NCBI GenBank assembly: GCA_015654725.1
Contig: JAATGI010000380.1
Location: 1 to 15,786, forward strand
Direction of reading: 5' to 3'
DNA length: 15,786 nt
Source: Rhodospirillales bacterium
Lineage (GTDB): Bacteria > Pseudomonadota > Alphaproteobacteria > ATCC43930 > CGMCC-115725
The position numbers and the translations under genes are program-made. Positions 1-5,915 of the stretch are shown one piece after another (the stretch's first letter is position 1; the number at the start of each line of letters is the position of its first letter). The notes beneath the pieces were generated by a model. It saw only the letters and a list, made by a program, of their open reading frames with translations, ran no database searches and was not told the DNA's origin.

Positions 1-759
1 CTGGACCTTGACGTTCTGCCCGATGTTCACGGCCTCGGACGGATGGTTGATCCGGCGCCAGGCGATATCGGTCACATGCAAGAGGCCATCGACCCCGCCC
101 AGATCGACAAAGGCGCCGTAATCGGTGATGTTCTTGACGACTCCGGCGAGAATCTGCCCCTCCTTGAGGCTCGCCACCAATTCCGAACGCTGCTCGGCGC
201 GGCTTTCCTCGAGGACGGCGCGGCGCGAGACCACGATATTGCCGCGCGCGCGGTCCATTTTCAAAATCTGGAACGGATGCGGCGCGTTCAGAAGCGGGGT
301 GATGTCGCGCACCGGCCGGATATCGACCTGGCTGCCCGGCAGGAAGGCGATGGCGCCGTTGAGATCGACGGTGAAGCCGCCCTTGACGCGGCCGACAATG
401 ACGCCGCTGACGCGCTCATTTTCCTTGAAGCTCTTTTCCAACAGCGTCCAGGCTTCCTCGCGCCGCGCCTTGTCGCGGGAGATTTGCGCCTCGCCGTTCT
501 TGTCTTCCATCCGTTCGAGGAAGACCTCGACGATGTCGCCGGGCTTGATCTCGGCCTCTTGTCCCGGCCCGGCGAATTCCTTCAGGGCCACGCGGCCCTC
601 GGCCTTCAGCCCGACATCGATCAGCACGGTATCGTTTTCGATGGCGACGACGGTGCCCTTGATCACCGAGCCTTCGAGCCCGGCGCTGGCGCCGAGCGAT
701 TCATTCAAAAGCGCGGCGAAACTTTCCTTGGGCTTGCCGGCGACATCGGTAACGGTCAT
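1..759 (-). CDS. rpsA: 30S ribosomal protein S1, N-terminal 253 residues (cut by window edge)
   Basis: Ribosomal protein S1 holds mRNA on the 30S subunit and helps unfold and place it for initiation. The visible 253 residues contain the start of the S1-domain series: domain 1 at about residues 28-98, domain 2 at about 115-181 and domain 3 from about 200 to the edge, where the segment DYGAFVDLGGVDGLLHV is the typical OB-fold S1 signature. The family is usually about 550-570 residues, so more than half is outside the window. The ATG at 759-757 has a GGAG (768-765) five bases upstream. The reading frame is open to base 1. The gene follows aroA and cmk on the same strand, the usual alphaproteobacterial order. 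The identification is secure; the remaining S1 repeats cannot be seen. Confidence 0.96.
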   Translation of the reverse strand, partial: MTVTDVAGKPKESFAALLNESLGASAGLEGSVIKGTVVAIENDTVLIDVGLKAEGRVALKEFAGPGQEAEIKPGDIVEVFLERMEDKNGEAQISRDKARREEAWTLLEKSFKENERVSGVIVGRVKGGFTVDLNGAIAFLPGSQVDIRPVRDITPLLNAPHPFQILKMDRARGNIVVSRRAVLEESRAEQRSELVASLKEGQILAGVVKNITDYGAFVDLGGVDGLLHVTDIAWRRINHPSEAVNIGQNVKVQ

Positions 760-787
760 GCGAACTCCACTCGATCCCCGATCCACG

Positions 788-821
788 CCGGTTGCGTTCG
801 CGGGGCGCGAAACGCAACCGG
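788..821 (-). promoter_or_regulatory. Hairpin in the cmk-rpsA intergenic leader
   Basis: An inverted repeat with perfect 11-base arms, CCGGTTGCGTT and AACGCAACCGG, encloses a further CGCG/CGCG pairing with a GGG turn and one bulged A. It lies 28 bases before the rpsA start, in the 128-base gap after cmk. No T-run follows it on the minus strand, so it does not look like a normal intrinsic terminator. It may be an rpsA leader structure or an attenuator. S1 autoregulates through leader structure in E. coli, but a link here is inference. Confidence 0.5.
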
Positions 822-887
822 TCCGCCGGCAAGCTCGGGCGCGGCGGCGAAGCCCGTCATCCTCGGTGGCAGGAAAGCCCTTTTGTC

Positions 888-1520
888 TTACCGTTTGTTG
901 ACGGCGAGCTTTTCGGCGATGGCCCGGAGCGCCGCCGCGAACACCGCGTCGGCGTCGAGCGCGCTCGTATCGATGACGACCGCATCGCTGGCGGGAACCA
1001 ACGGCGCCGTCCGACGCGCGCTGTCACGCGTGTCACGAGCCTTCAATTCATCGAGAACGCGCTGGTATATAGCGCCACTGCCCGCCGCCTGCAACTCCTT
1101 GGTACGGCGCTCGGCCCGGGCCTCCGTCGTGGCGGTGAGGAACAGCTTGGCGTCGGCGTCGGGGCAGATCACGGTGCCGATGTCGCGGCCATCGAGCACG
1201 GCGCCGCTGCCGTGATGCGCGAAGTCGCGTTGGAACTGCAACAGCGCCGCGCGCACGCCGGGAAACGCCGCCACCACGGATGATGCCACCGTGACCGGTT
1301 CGTCGCGCAGGCGAGGGTCTTCCAGGAGCGAGAGATCGAGCGCCCGGGCCGCGCGTTCGGCGATGGCGGGATCGGCCGGATCGCCCATCTCCAACGCCTT
1401 CAACCCGACCACCCGATAAAGGCTGCCGGTATCGAGATGCGCGACGCCGAGATGCCCGGCGACGCGCCTCGCCAAGGTGCTTTTGCCGGAGGCGGCGGGG
1501 CCGTCGATCGCGACAATCAT
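888..1520 (-). CDS. cmk: Cytidylate kinase
   Basis: Transfers phosphate from ATP to CMP or dCMP, feeding cytoplasmic pyrimidine nucleotide pools. The 210-residue product is full length for the bacterial family. It begins MIVAIDGPAASGKST, with the Walker A P-loop at residues 7-15. It then has the nucleotide-binding segment LDTGSLYR and the DGRDIGTVI motif of CMP kinases. A lid-type region rich in Arg (ARAERRTKEL) follows. The ATG at 1520 overlaps the aroA stop as ATGA, so translation is probably coupled to aroA. It is followed at 128 bases by rpsA. There is nothing unusual in length or motifs. Confidence 0.96.
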   Translation of the reverse strand: MIVAIDGPAASGKSTLARRVAGHLGVAHLDTGSLYRVVGLKALEMGDPADPAIAERAARALDLSLLEDPRLRDEPVTVASSVVAAFPGVRAALLQFQRDFAHHGSGAVLDGRDIGTVICPDADAKLFLTATTEARAERRTKELQAAGSGAIYQRVLDELKARDTRDSARRTAPLVPASDAVVIDTSALDADAVFAAALRAIAEKLAVNKR

Positions 1521-2872
1521 GAGGGCGGCGGCGCGATGGCCGCGCCGATGCCGTTCATCAGCGCGACAAAGCCGGGAAAGCTGGTGTCGATGGTGGCGCC
1601 GTCATCGATGCGCGTGGGCGCCCGCGCCGCCAGGCCGAGCACGAGAAACGACATGGCGATACGGTGGTCGAGCCGGGCGGCGATCGCGGCGCCGCCCGCC
1701 GGCGGGCGTCCGCTGCCTTCGACGATAAGCGTGTCGCCCTCGACCGCGACGGTAACGCCGCACGCGGCCAACCCCTCGGCGATGGCGGCGAGCCGATCGC
1801 TTTCCTTGACGCGCAGTTCGCCCAGCCCATGCATCACGGTGCGGCCCGAGGCGAAGGCCGCGGCGACGGCGAGGATCGGATATTCGTCGATCATGCGCGG
1901 CGCGCGTTCGGCGGGGACGGTGACGCCTTTGAGCGCGCTGGTTCTGGCCGTGAGATCGGCGACCGGCTCGCCGCCCTCGACGCGGCGGTTGGCGAAGCCG
2001 AGATCGGCGCCCATCTCCAAGAGCGTGTCGAACAATCCGGCGCGCAGCGGATTGACGCCGACGCCGGCGATCGACAATTCCGAATTCGGCACGATCAGCG
2101 CCGCCACCACGGGAAACGCCGCCGAGGACGGATCGCTCGGTACCGTCAGATCGGCCGCGATCAATTCGGGTTGACCCGTCAGCGTGATGTGCCGGCCGCC
2201 GGCATCGTCGGTCACCTCGACCCGCGCGCCGAAATGGCGCAAGAGCCGCTCGCTATGGTCGCGGGTCGGCGCCGGCTCGATCACGCTGGTCTCGCCCGGC
2301 GCGTTCAAGCCGGCCAGCAGCACCGCCGATTTCACCTGCGCCGAGGCCACGGGAAGACGATAGACGGTCGGCAGCGGATCGCGCGCGCCGACGACCGCGA
2401 GCGGCAGGCGCGAGCCCTCGCGCGCGATGAATTGCGCGCCGATCCGGATGAGCGGCTCGATCACGCGCGCCATCGGCCGGCGCCTGAGCGACACGTCGCC
2501 GGTGAAATGCCTTGTGAAGGGATGCGCCGCCACCAGCCCCATCAGCAGCCGCGCGCCGGTGCCTGAATTGCCGAGATCGAGCACGGTGTCGGGTTCGGCG
2601 AGGCCGGAGACGCCGACGCCGTGCACGGTCCAGCGGCCGTCGTCGCCGCGCGCGATATCGACGCCGAGCGCGCGCAGCGCTTCCGCCGTGCCCAACACAT
2701 CCTCGCCTTCGAGTAGACCCGCGATCCGCGTCCGGCCCACCGCGACCGCGCCCAACATCAACGCGCGATGCGACAGCGACTTGTCGCCCGGCACGCGGAC
2801 CTTGCCGGTGAGCGCGCGCGCGGTTCCCGAAGCGAGCGAAGAGGGGTTTGCGATCATGTTCGGATTATCCAT
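1517..2872 (-). CDS. aroA: 3-phosphoshikimate 1-carboxyvinyltransferase (EPSP synthase, class II type)
   Basis: Joins phosphoenolpyruvate to shikimate 3-phosphate in the sixth step of the shikimate pathway. The 451-residue product has the substrate-binding GDKSLSHR near residues 29-36 (Lys31), the PEP-loop LDLGNSGTGARL at about 99-109, RRPMARVIEPL, the block SAQVKSAVLLAGLN, IDEYPILAVAAA, ELRVKESDRL and LDHRIAMSFLVLGL. Several of these match the class II enzymes such as Agrobacterium CP4 rather than the E. coli type. At the position where CP4 has Ala100 this protein has Gly104. The start at 2872 lacks a well-spaced Shine-Dalgarno; an ATG at 2857 (residue 6) is an alternative. Its stop overlaps the cmk start, so the two form an operon. 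Confidence 0.95.
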   Translation of the reverse strand: MDNPNMIANPSSLASGTARALTGKVRVPGDKSLSHRALMLGAVAVGRTRIAGLLEGEDVLGTAEALRALGVDIARGDDGRWTVHGVGVSGLAEPDTVLDLGNSGTGARLLMGLVAAHPFTRHFTGDVSLRRRPMARVIEPLIRIGAQFIAREGSRLPLAVVGARDPLPTVYRLPVASAQVKSAVLLAGLNAPGETSVIEPAPTRDHSERLLRHFGARVEVTDDAGGRHITLTGQPELIAADLTVPSDPSSAAFPVVAALIVPNSELSIAGVGVNPLRAGLFDTLLEMGADLGFANRRVEGGEPVADLTARTSALKGVTVPAERAPRMIDEYPILAVAAAFASGRTVMHGLGELRVKESDRLAAIAEGLAACGVTVAVEGDTLIVEGSGRPPAGGAAIAARLDHRIAMSFLVLGLAARAPTRIDDGATIDTSFPGFVALMNGIGAAIAPPPS

Positions 2873-2931
2873 ATCGCGTCGAGCGCCGCCTTGCGAGTGT
2901 CAAGCGCTCTCTGCCCCGGCCGATTTTGCTT

Positions 2932-2960
2932 TTGACAGAGCATCGCGATCATGGCAATTG
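2932..2960 (+). promoter_or_regulatory. Possible sigma-70 promoter for the TIGR02300 gene
   Basis: A perfect -35 hexamer TTGACA stands at 2932-2937. Seventeen bases later, at 2955-2960, is CAATTG, a poor -10. The placement in the divergent aroA gap and ahead of a strong Shine-Dalgarno makes a promoter likely, but the -10 is weak. A second TTGACA sits on the opposite strand at 2903-2898, facing aroA, without a well-spaced -10. Confidence 0.35.
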
Positions 2961-3002
2961 GCCGCGCACCGGCTGTTTCGTGGCAGCAGTGTGGAGGTAC
3001 CA

Positions 3003-3413
3003 TTGGCGAAACCGGAATGGGGATTGAAGCGCGTGTGCCCGAATTGCGCCACGCGTTATTACGATATGCGTCACGATCCCATTGTCTGTCCGAAATGCGG
3101 CACGACCTTCGACGCCGAGGCGGTGGTGAAGACGCGGCGCGTGCGCGCGCAAGCCGCTACCGACACGATCCTGGGGCCGATCGCCGCCGAGGATCTCGAC
3201 ACCGACCTCGCGCCCGAAATCGCGGCCGATATCGGCGACACCATGCCGATCGAAGCCGAAACCGAAACCACCGAAGAGGAGCCCGCGGAAGAAACCGCGG
3301 AGCAAGTAGAGACCGAGGAGCAGGAAGTGATCGAGGACGCGTCCGAACTCGGCGAGGACGAGGACGACATGGCCGAGGTCATCGAGAACGTGGACGAGGA
3401 GGAGGAGCGGTGA
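3003..3413 (+). CDS. TIGR02300 (FYDLN acid) family protein, TTG start
   Basis: A 136-residue protein of unknown function, found widely in alphaproteobacteria. It begins MAKPEWGLKRVCPNCATRYY and carries a zinc-ribbon with Cys12/Cys15 and Cys29/Cys32 (CPNC and CPKC). After about residue 70 the chain becomes extremely rich in Glu and Asp and is probably disordered. The family start motif fixes the start at TTG 3003, supported by GGAGGT at 2993-2998 four bases upstream; upstream in-frame starts would lie in the aroA promoter gap. It is divergent from aroA and upstream of tRNA-Ala, a common alphaproteobacterial arrangement. A role in RNA or transcription would fit a zinc ribbon, but that is a guess. 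Confidence 0.9.
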   Translation: MAKPEWGLKRVCPNCATRYYDMRHDPIVCPKCGTTFDAEAVVKTRRVRAQAATDTILGPIAAEDLDTDLAPEIAADIGDTMPIEAETETTEEEPAEETAEQVETEEQEVIEDASELGEDEDDMAEVIENVDEEEER

Positions 3414-3500
3414 TAGAGCGGCGCCGCGATGGCGGTGACGGCTCCGATTCCCCTTGAACTAACAACGTCCCGGCGTCACGTTTAGCGGGAAATCTTCCGC

Positions 3501-3576
<76 letters not shown>

Positions 3577-3580
3577 ACAA

Positions 3581-3615
3581 GATGAGGGCCTGGTCGGCGC
3601 GGCCAGGCCCTCATC
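3581..3615 (+). terminator. Terminator hairpin after tRNA-Ala
   Basis: Thirteen perfectly paired bases, GATGAGGGCCTGG (3581-3593) with CCAGGCCCTCATC (3603-3615), close a 9-base loop. It starts four bases after the tRNA CCA end. The tail GTTTA is only weakly T-rich, so termination efficiency is uncertain, but stem strength and position fit the end of the tRNA transcript. Confidence 0.65.
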
Positions 3616-3658
3616 GTTTACCGGGCCCCTCATGGTTTAATCGTGACGGCGACAGGGA

Positions 3659-3688
3659 TTGAACCGCGCGCGCCCGGCACTATATCTG
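3659..3688 (+). promoter_or_regulatory. Heat-shock (RpoH-like) promoter of the hsp20 operon
   Basis: TTGAAC at 3659-3664 and CTATATCTG at 3680-3688 resemble the alphaproteobacterial RpoH pattern (CTTGAA, a gap, then CYTATNTNNG). The base before TTGAA is A, not C, and the spacing is on the short side (15 bases between the hexamers). A start about seven bases after the -10 would fall near 3692, exactly where the first leader hairpin begins. A sigma-70 assignment cannot be excluded. Confidence 0.55.
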
Positions 3689-3692
3689 GTAA

Positions 3693-3771
3693 GGCGGTGG
3701 AGAACACCGCCGGATCGAGCGGGCGCCAAGATCGGGCCCGCATCCTGGACTCGCTCGGCACGAGGAGTTCC
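3693..3771 (+). promoter_or_regulatory. ROSE-like RNA thermometer in the hsp20 5' UTR
   Basis: The whole leader can be folded into three consecutive hairpins. Hairpin I is GGCGGTG (3693-3699) with CACCGCC (3705-3711). Hairpin II is GGAT plus GCGGGC (3712-3715, 3719-3724) with GCCCGC plus ATCC (3736-3745). Hairpin III pairs GGACTC and CTCG (3747-3757) with CGAG, GAG and TCC (3761-3771), leaving G3753 and T3768 bulged. Hairpin III buries the Shine-Dalgarno AGGAG (3763-3767) opposite UCGCU (3751-3755), matching the ROSE consensus U(U/C)GCU with its unpaired G. ROSE elements melt on warming and free the ribosome site of small heat-shock genes in alphaproteobacteria. No folding program was run. 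Confidence 0.72.
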
Positions 3772-3772
3772 A

Positions 3773-4285
3773 ATGACACGCTTATCGCTGTTCAATTCGC
3801 CGCTGCTGCTGGGCTTCGATCAATTCGAGCGCGCGCTCGAGCGCGTCAGCAAGGCCGCGGCCGACGGTTATCCGCCCTACAATGTCGAGCAGACCGGCGA
3901 GCACAATCTCCGCATCACGCTCGCGGTCGCGGGCTTCGCGGCTGGCGATTTGAGCGCGCAGATCGAGGACAACCAACTCGTGGTTCGCGGCAAGCATGTC
4001 GAGGAGCGGGAGCGCGTCTATTTGCATCGCGGCATCGCCGCGCGCCAGTTCCAACGCTCTTTCGTCCTCGCCGAGGGCGTCGAGGTGGCGGGCGCGTCGC
4101 TCGACAGCGGCTTGCTCCATATCGATCTCGTGCGCCACGTTCCCGAGGGACGGGTGCAAACCATCGCCATTCAGTCCGCCCGGACCGCGCGCCAAACCTT
4201 AGAGGCGGCATCCAAGCCCGGCGCGGAGAACGGCAAAACCGACGGGGCAGGCCTGAACGGCCGGCCGGAAAGGAGCGTGTCATGA
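3773..4285 (+). CDS. Hsp20-family small heat-shock protein
   Basis: An ATP-independent holdase that binds unfolding proteins in the cytoplasm as a large oligomer. The 170-residue product has an N-terminal arm (MTRLSLFNSPLLLGFDQFER), an alpha-crystallin domain at about residues 35-130 (for example PPYNVEQTGEHNLRITLAVAGF and GLLHIDL), and a C-terminal I-x-I motif (IAI, 131-133) used in oligomer packing, then a polar tail. The ATG at 3773 has AGGAG five bases upstream; earlier in-frame starts back to 3659 would lie in the promoter and structured leader, and the family N-terminus matches 3773. It overlaps the DUF1150 gene by ATGA. Heat control by promoter and thermometer is likely. Confidence 0.95.
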   Translation: MTRLSLFNSPLLLGFDQFERALERVSKAAADGYPPYNVEQTGEHNLRITLAVAGFAAGDLSAQIEDNQLVVRGKHVEERERVYLHRGIAARQFQRSFVLAEGVEVAGASLDSGLLHIDLVRHVPEGRVQTIAIQSARTARQTLEAASKPGAENGKTDGAGLNGRPERSVS

Positions 4286-4497
4286 CATCGCTCGTCAAAT
4301 GGAAGGACATCACGCCGCAGGAATTCACCGCGCTTGGCGTGCAGAACATGGCCTATATCAAGCCGGTCGTGGTAAACGATCAGCCGGCCTTCGCGATTCA
4401 CGCCGCCGACGGCACGCCGATGGCGGTGATGAGCGATCGCCAGGTCGCCGAAGCGGCGGTTCGCCAGCACGATCTGGAGCCGGTGAGCGTCCATTGA
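4282..4497 (+). CDS. DUF1150 family protein
   Basis: A 71-residue protein of unknown function that in alphaproteobacteria commonly sits next to small heat-shock genes. Diagnostic parts are LGVQNMAYIKPV near the middle and the C-terminal QHDLEPVSVH, with FAIHAADGTPMAVM between them. It has no signal peptide or membrane segment. The ATG at 4282 overlaps the hsp20 stop and has AGGAG at 4271-4275, six bases upstream, so it is probably translated with hsp20 from the same heat-shock message. A role with the holdase is inferred from context only. Confidence 0.92.
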   Translation: MTSLVKWKDITPQEFTALGVQNMAYIKPVVVNDQPAFAIHAADGTPMAVMSDRQVAEAAVRQHDLEPVSVH

Positions 4498-4502
4498 GGG
4501 CA

Positions 4503-4603
4503 AGTTTTCAGTTTTCAGTCGTCAGTTCTCGGTCGGCAACGGCGATCGCTTGGCCGACAACTGCTGACTGAGAACTGATGACCGAGAATCGAAACCGAAA
4601 ACT
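4503..4603 (+). repeat. About 100-bp imperfect palindromic element (MITE/REP-like)
   Basis: The gap between the DUF1150 stop and the cytochrome stop is filled by nested inverted repeats. Outer arms are AGTTTTC (4503-4509, copied at 4510-4516) and GAAAACT (4597-4603). The main arms are 4515-4530 and 4570-4585 (16 bases, 14 paired plus one G-T). The inner arms are GTCGGC (4532-4537) and GCCGAC (4553-4558), around a GCGATCGC palindrome (4542-4549). The arms consist of short TCAGT/TTCTC units, and AT content is higher than in the neighbours. No transposase is present. It may also terminate both convergent messages, but it lacks a clear T-run. Confidence 0.7.
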
Positions 4604-5128
4604 CTATTTGCCCGGCGGTGGCGGCATTCCTTCGCCCGGCACGATCCGATAAACCAGAGTCGTCACCTTTTCGCTCGGTCCCCAGGGGCCGGGGATCGCG
4701 TTTTTGACCGGCGGCAGGCTCTTGAGATAGGCCGCGATCGCCAGCGCGTCGCTCTTGGTCAACGCCGCGAAATCCATGTAGGGCATCGACGGCGCCAGGA
4801 TGCGCCCGTCGGGCCGTTTCCCGGTGGTGATGGCGGTTACGATTTCCTCGGCGCTCCAATTCCCGAGACCGGTCTCGTTGTCCGGGGTCAGGTTGCGCGG
4901 CATGAAGGTGCCCAGGCCCGGAACCTCGAAAGCGACATCGCCGCCGGCCAGCAAATGGGCCATGTCGGGTTTGCCCAAAAACGACCCCGCCGTGTGGCAA
5001 TCGCCGCAGCCCATGACCGTGACCAGATATTTGCCGCGATCGACCTGACTGTCGGCGCGCGCCGCGCCCGCGAATGCGGCGACGGCCGCTGCCCCGGCCA
5101 AACCAAGCCACATCGTCCGAAACCGCAT
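4604..5128 (-). CDS. Periplasmic class I c-type cytochrome
   Basis: A 174-residue exported electron carrier. The N-terminus is a signal peptide (hydrophobic to about residue 22, cut after GAARA). One haem site CGDCH uses Cys41, Cys44 and His45, and the distal ligand is probably Met115 in APSMPYM. The segments MPRNLTPDNETGLGNW and DALAIAAYLKSLPPV resemble the cytochrome subunits of periplasmic alcohol or nicotinate-type dehydrogenases, but no such enzyme gene is nearby. Its electron donor is therefore unknown. The ATG at 5128 is preceded by a G-rich Shine-Dalgarno-like stretch. The stop codon directly abuts the palindromic element at 4603. Confidence 0.88.
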   Translation of the reverse strand: MRFRTMWLGLAGAAAVAAFAGAARADSQVDRGKYLVTVMGCGDCHTAGSFLGKPDMAHLLAGGDVAFEVPGLGTFMPRNLTPDNETGLGNWSAEEIVTAITTGKRPDGRILAPSMPYMDFAALTKSDALAIAAYLKSLPPVKNAIPGPWGPSEKVTTLVYRIVPGEGMPPPPGK

Positions 5129-5263
5129 GATTTCCCCCCGCGAATCTTTTTTGGTAATCCGACCCGCCCAGCCTACCCGACCACCGGGCGGGGAACAACG
5201 CGATTACGACATCTAGTTCAGGTTCGCGAAACGTCCCGAGTCCGACTCGCCAACGGCCACAAG

Positions 5264-5292
5264 ATATTGTGTTGGCTCGATCTTTCGCTCAA
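5264..5292 (-). promoter_or_regulatory. Possible promoter for the cytochrome c gene
   Basis: On the minus strand TTGAGC (5292-5287) and CAATAT (5269-5264) are 17 bases apart. The -35 overlaps the ptsN stop codon. A start near 5257 would give a leader of about 130 bases. That leader contains an inverted repeat, CCCGCCC at 5163-5169 and GGGCGGG at 5186-5192. Confidence 0.35.
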
Positions 5293-5753
5293 GCCGCGTG
5301 ACTGGCGGCGCGGTCGGTCAGGAGCGCATAGAGCGCGTCGGCACGGTCGGTGCCGCGCAGCTTCTCGCAGATGGCGCGGTCGCGCAGCAGGCGGGAGACG
5401 CGCGCCAGCGCCTTCAAATGGTCGGCGCCGGCGTTTTCCGGGGCCAGCAGCAAAAACATGAGATCGACCGGCTGACCGTCGATCGCCTCGAAATCGATCG
5501 GCCGTTCGAGGCGCGCGAATAGGCCGTGGAGCCGGTCGAGCTGGGCGAGCTTGCCGTGCGGCACGGCGACGCCGTTGCCGATGCCGGTGCTGCCCAACCG
5601 CTCGCGCTCCCACAGGACCTCGAACAGGCTGCGCTCGTCGCGTTTCGTTAACGGTGCGGCGCGGCGGGCAAGCTCCTGCAGGGCCTGGCGTTTATTGGCG
5701 ACGCGCAGGTTCGCGATCACGCTCGCCGGCGTGATGAGATCGTCGATCTCCAT
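5289..5753 (-). CDS. ptsN: PTS IIA-like nitrogen regulatory protein (EIIA-Ntr)
   Basis: The last phosphate acceptor of the nitrogen-related phosphotransferase chain (EI-Ntr, NPr, EIIA-Ntr); it regulates other proteins rather than importing sugar. The 154-residue product has the phosphorylated histidine as His66 in GNGVAVPHGK, and the segments PIDFEAIDGQPVDLMFLLLAPE and HLKALARVSRLLRD typical of the fold. Length is normal. No good Shine-Dalgarno is seen before ATG 5753. It lies 162 bases downstream of rpoN on the same strand, with its own promoter candidate in the gap. The hpf gene that often separates rpoN and ptsN is absent. Confidence 0.95.
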   Translation of the reverse strand: MEIDDLITPASVIANLRVANKRQALQELARRAAPLTKRDERSLFEVLWERERLGSTGIGNGVAVPHGKLAQLDRLHGLFARLERPIDFEAIDGQPVDLMFLLLAPENAGADHLKALARVSRLLRDRAICEKLRGTDRADALYALLTDRAASHAA

Positions 5754-5833
5754 CGTACTAAGTGTCGGTTTTGTGTCCGGTTATGCCGCGGGGATCCCGT
5801 CTTCGGATCGGTCGGGCTCCTCTTGGGCGGCGA

Positions 5834-5862
5834 ACCTTATGGACGGCGCCCCAGCGTGTCAA
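5834..5862 (-). promoter_or_regulatory. Sigma-70-type promoter candidate for ptsN
   Basis: On the minus strand a perfect TTGACA (5862-5857) is followed after exactly 17 bases by TAAGGT (5839-5834). It lies in the 162-base gap between the rpoN stop and the ptsN start. The leader would be about 75 bases. The -10 matches only half the consensus. Confidence 0.45.
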
Positions 5863-5915
5863 GCACGACCGGCCGCCCGCGATTTGCGTATTTTTATCGG
5901 CGCGGCGGCCGCCCG

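Noticed and set aside
43..1215. A 390-codon open frame on the plus strand
   Set aside because: It is antisense to rpsA and cmk, which are unmistakable; long antisense frames are expected at this GC content.
1664..2566. A 300-codon plus-strand frame
   Set aside because: Antisense to aroA, with Arg/Gly/Ala/His-rich composition and no family features.
3659..3772. An N-terminal extension of Hsp20 by 38 residues
   Set aside because: The region is better explained as promoter plus structured leader, and the family N-terminus begins at 3773 behind a Shine-Dalgarno.
5237..5249. CGAGTC-C-GACTCG palindrome
   Set aside because: Only one base between the arms, not a hairpin; such short GC palindromes are expected by chance here and no regulator context is evident.
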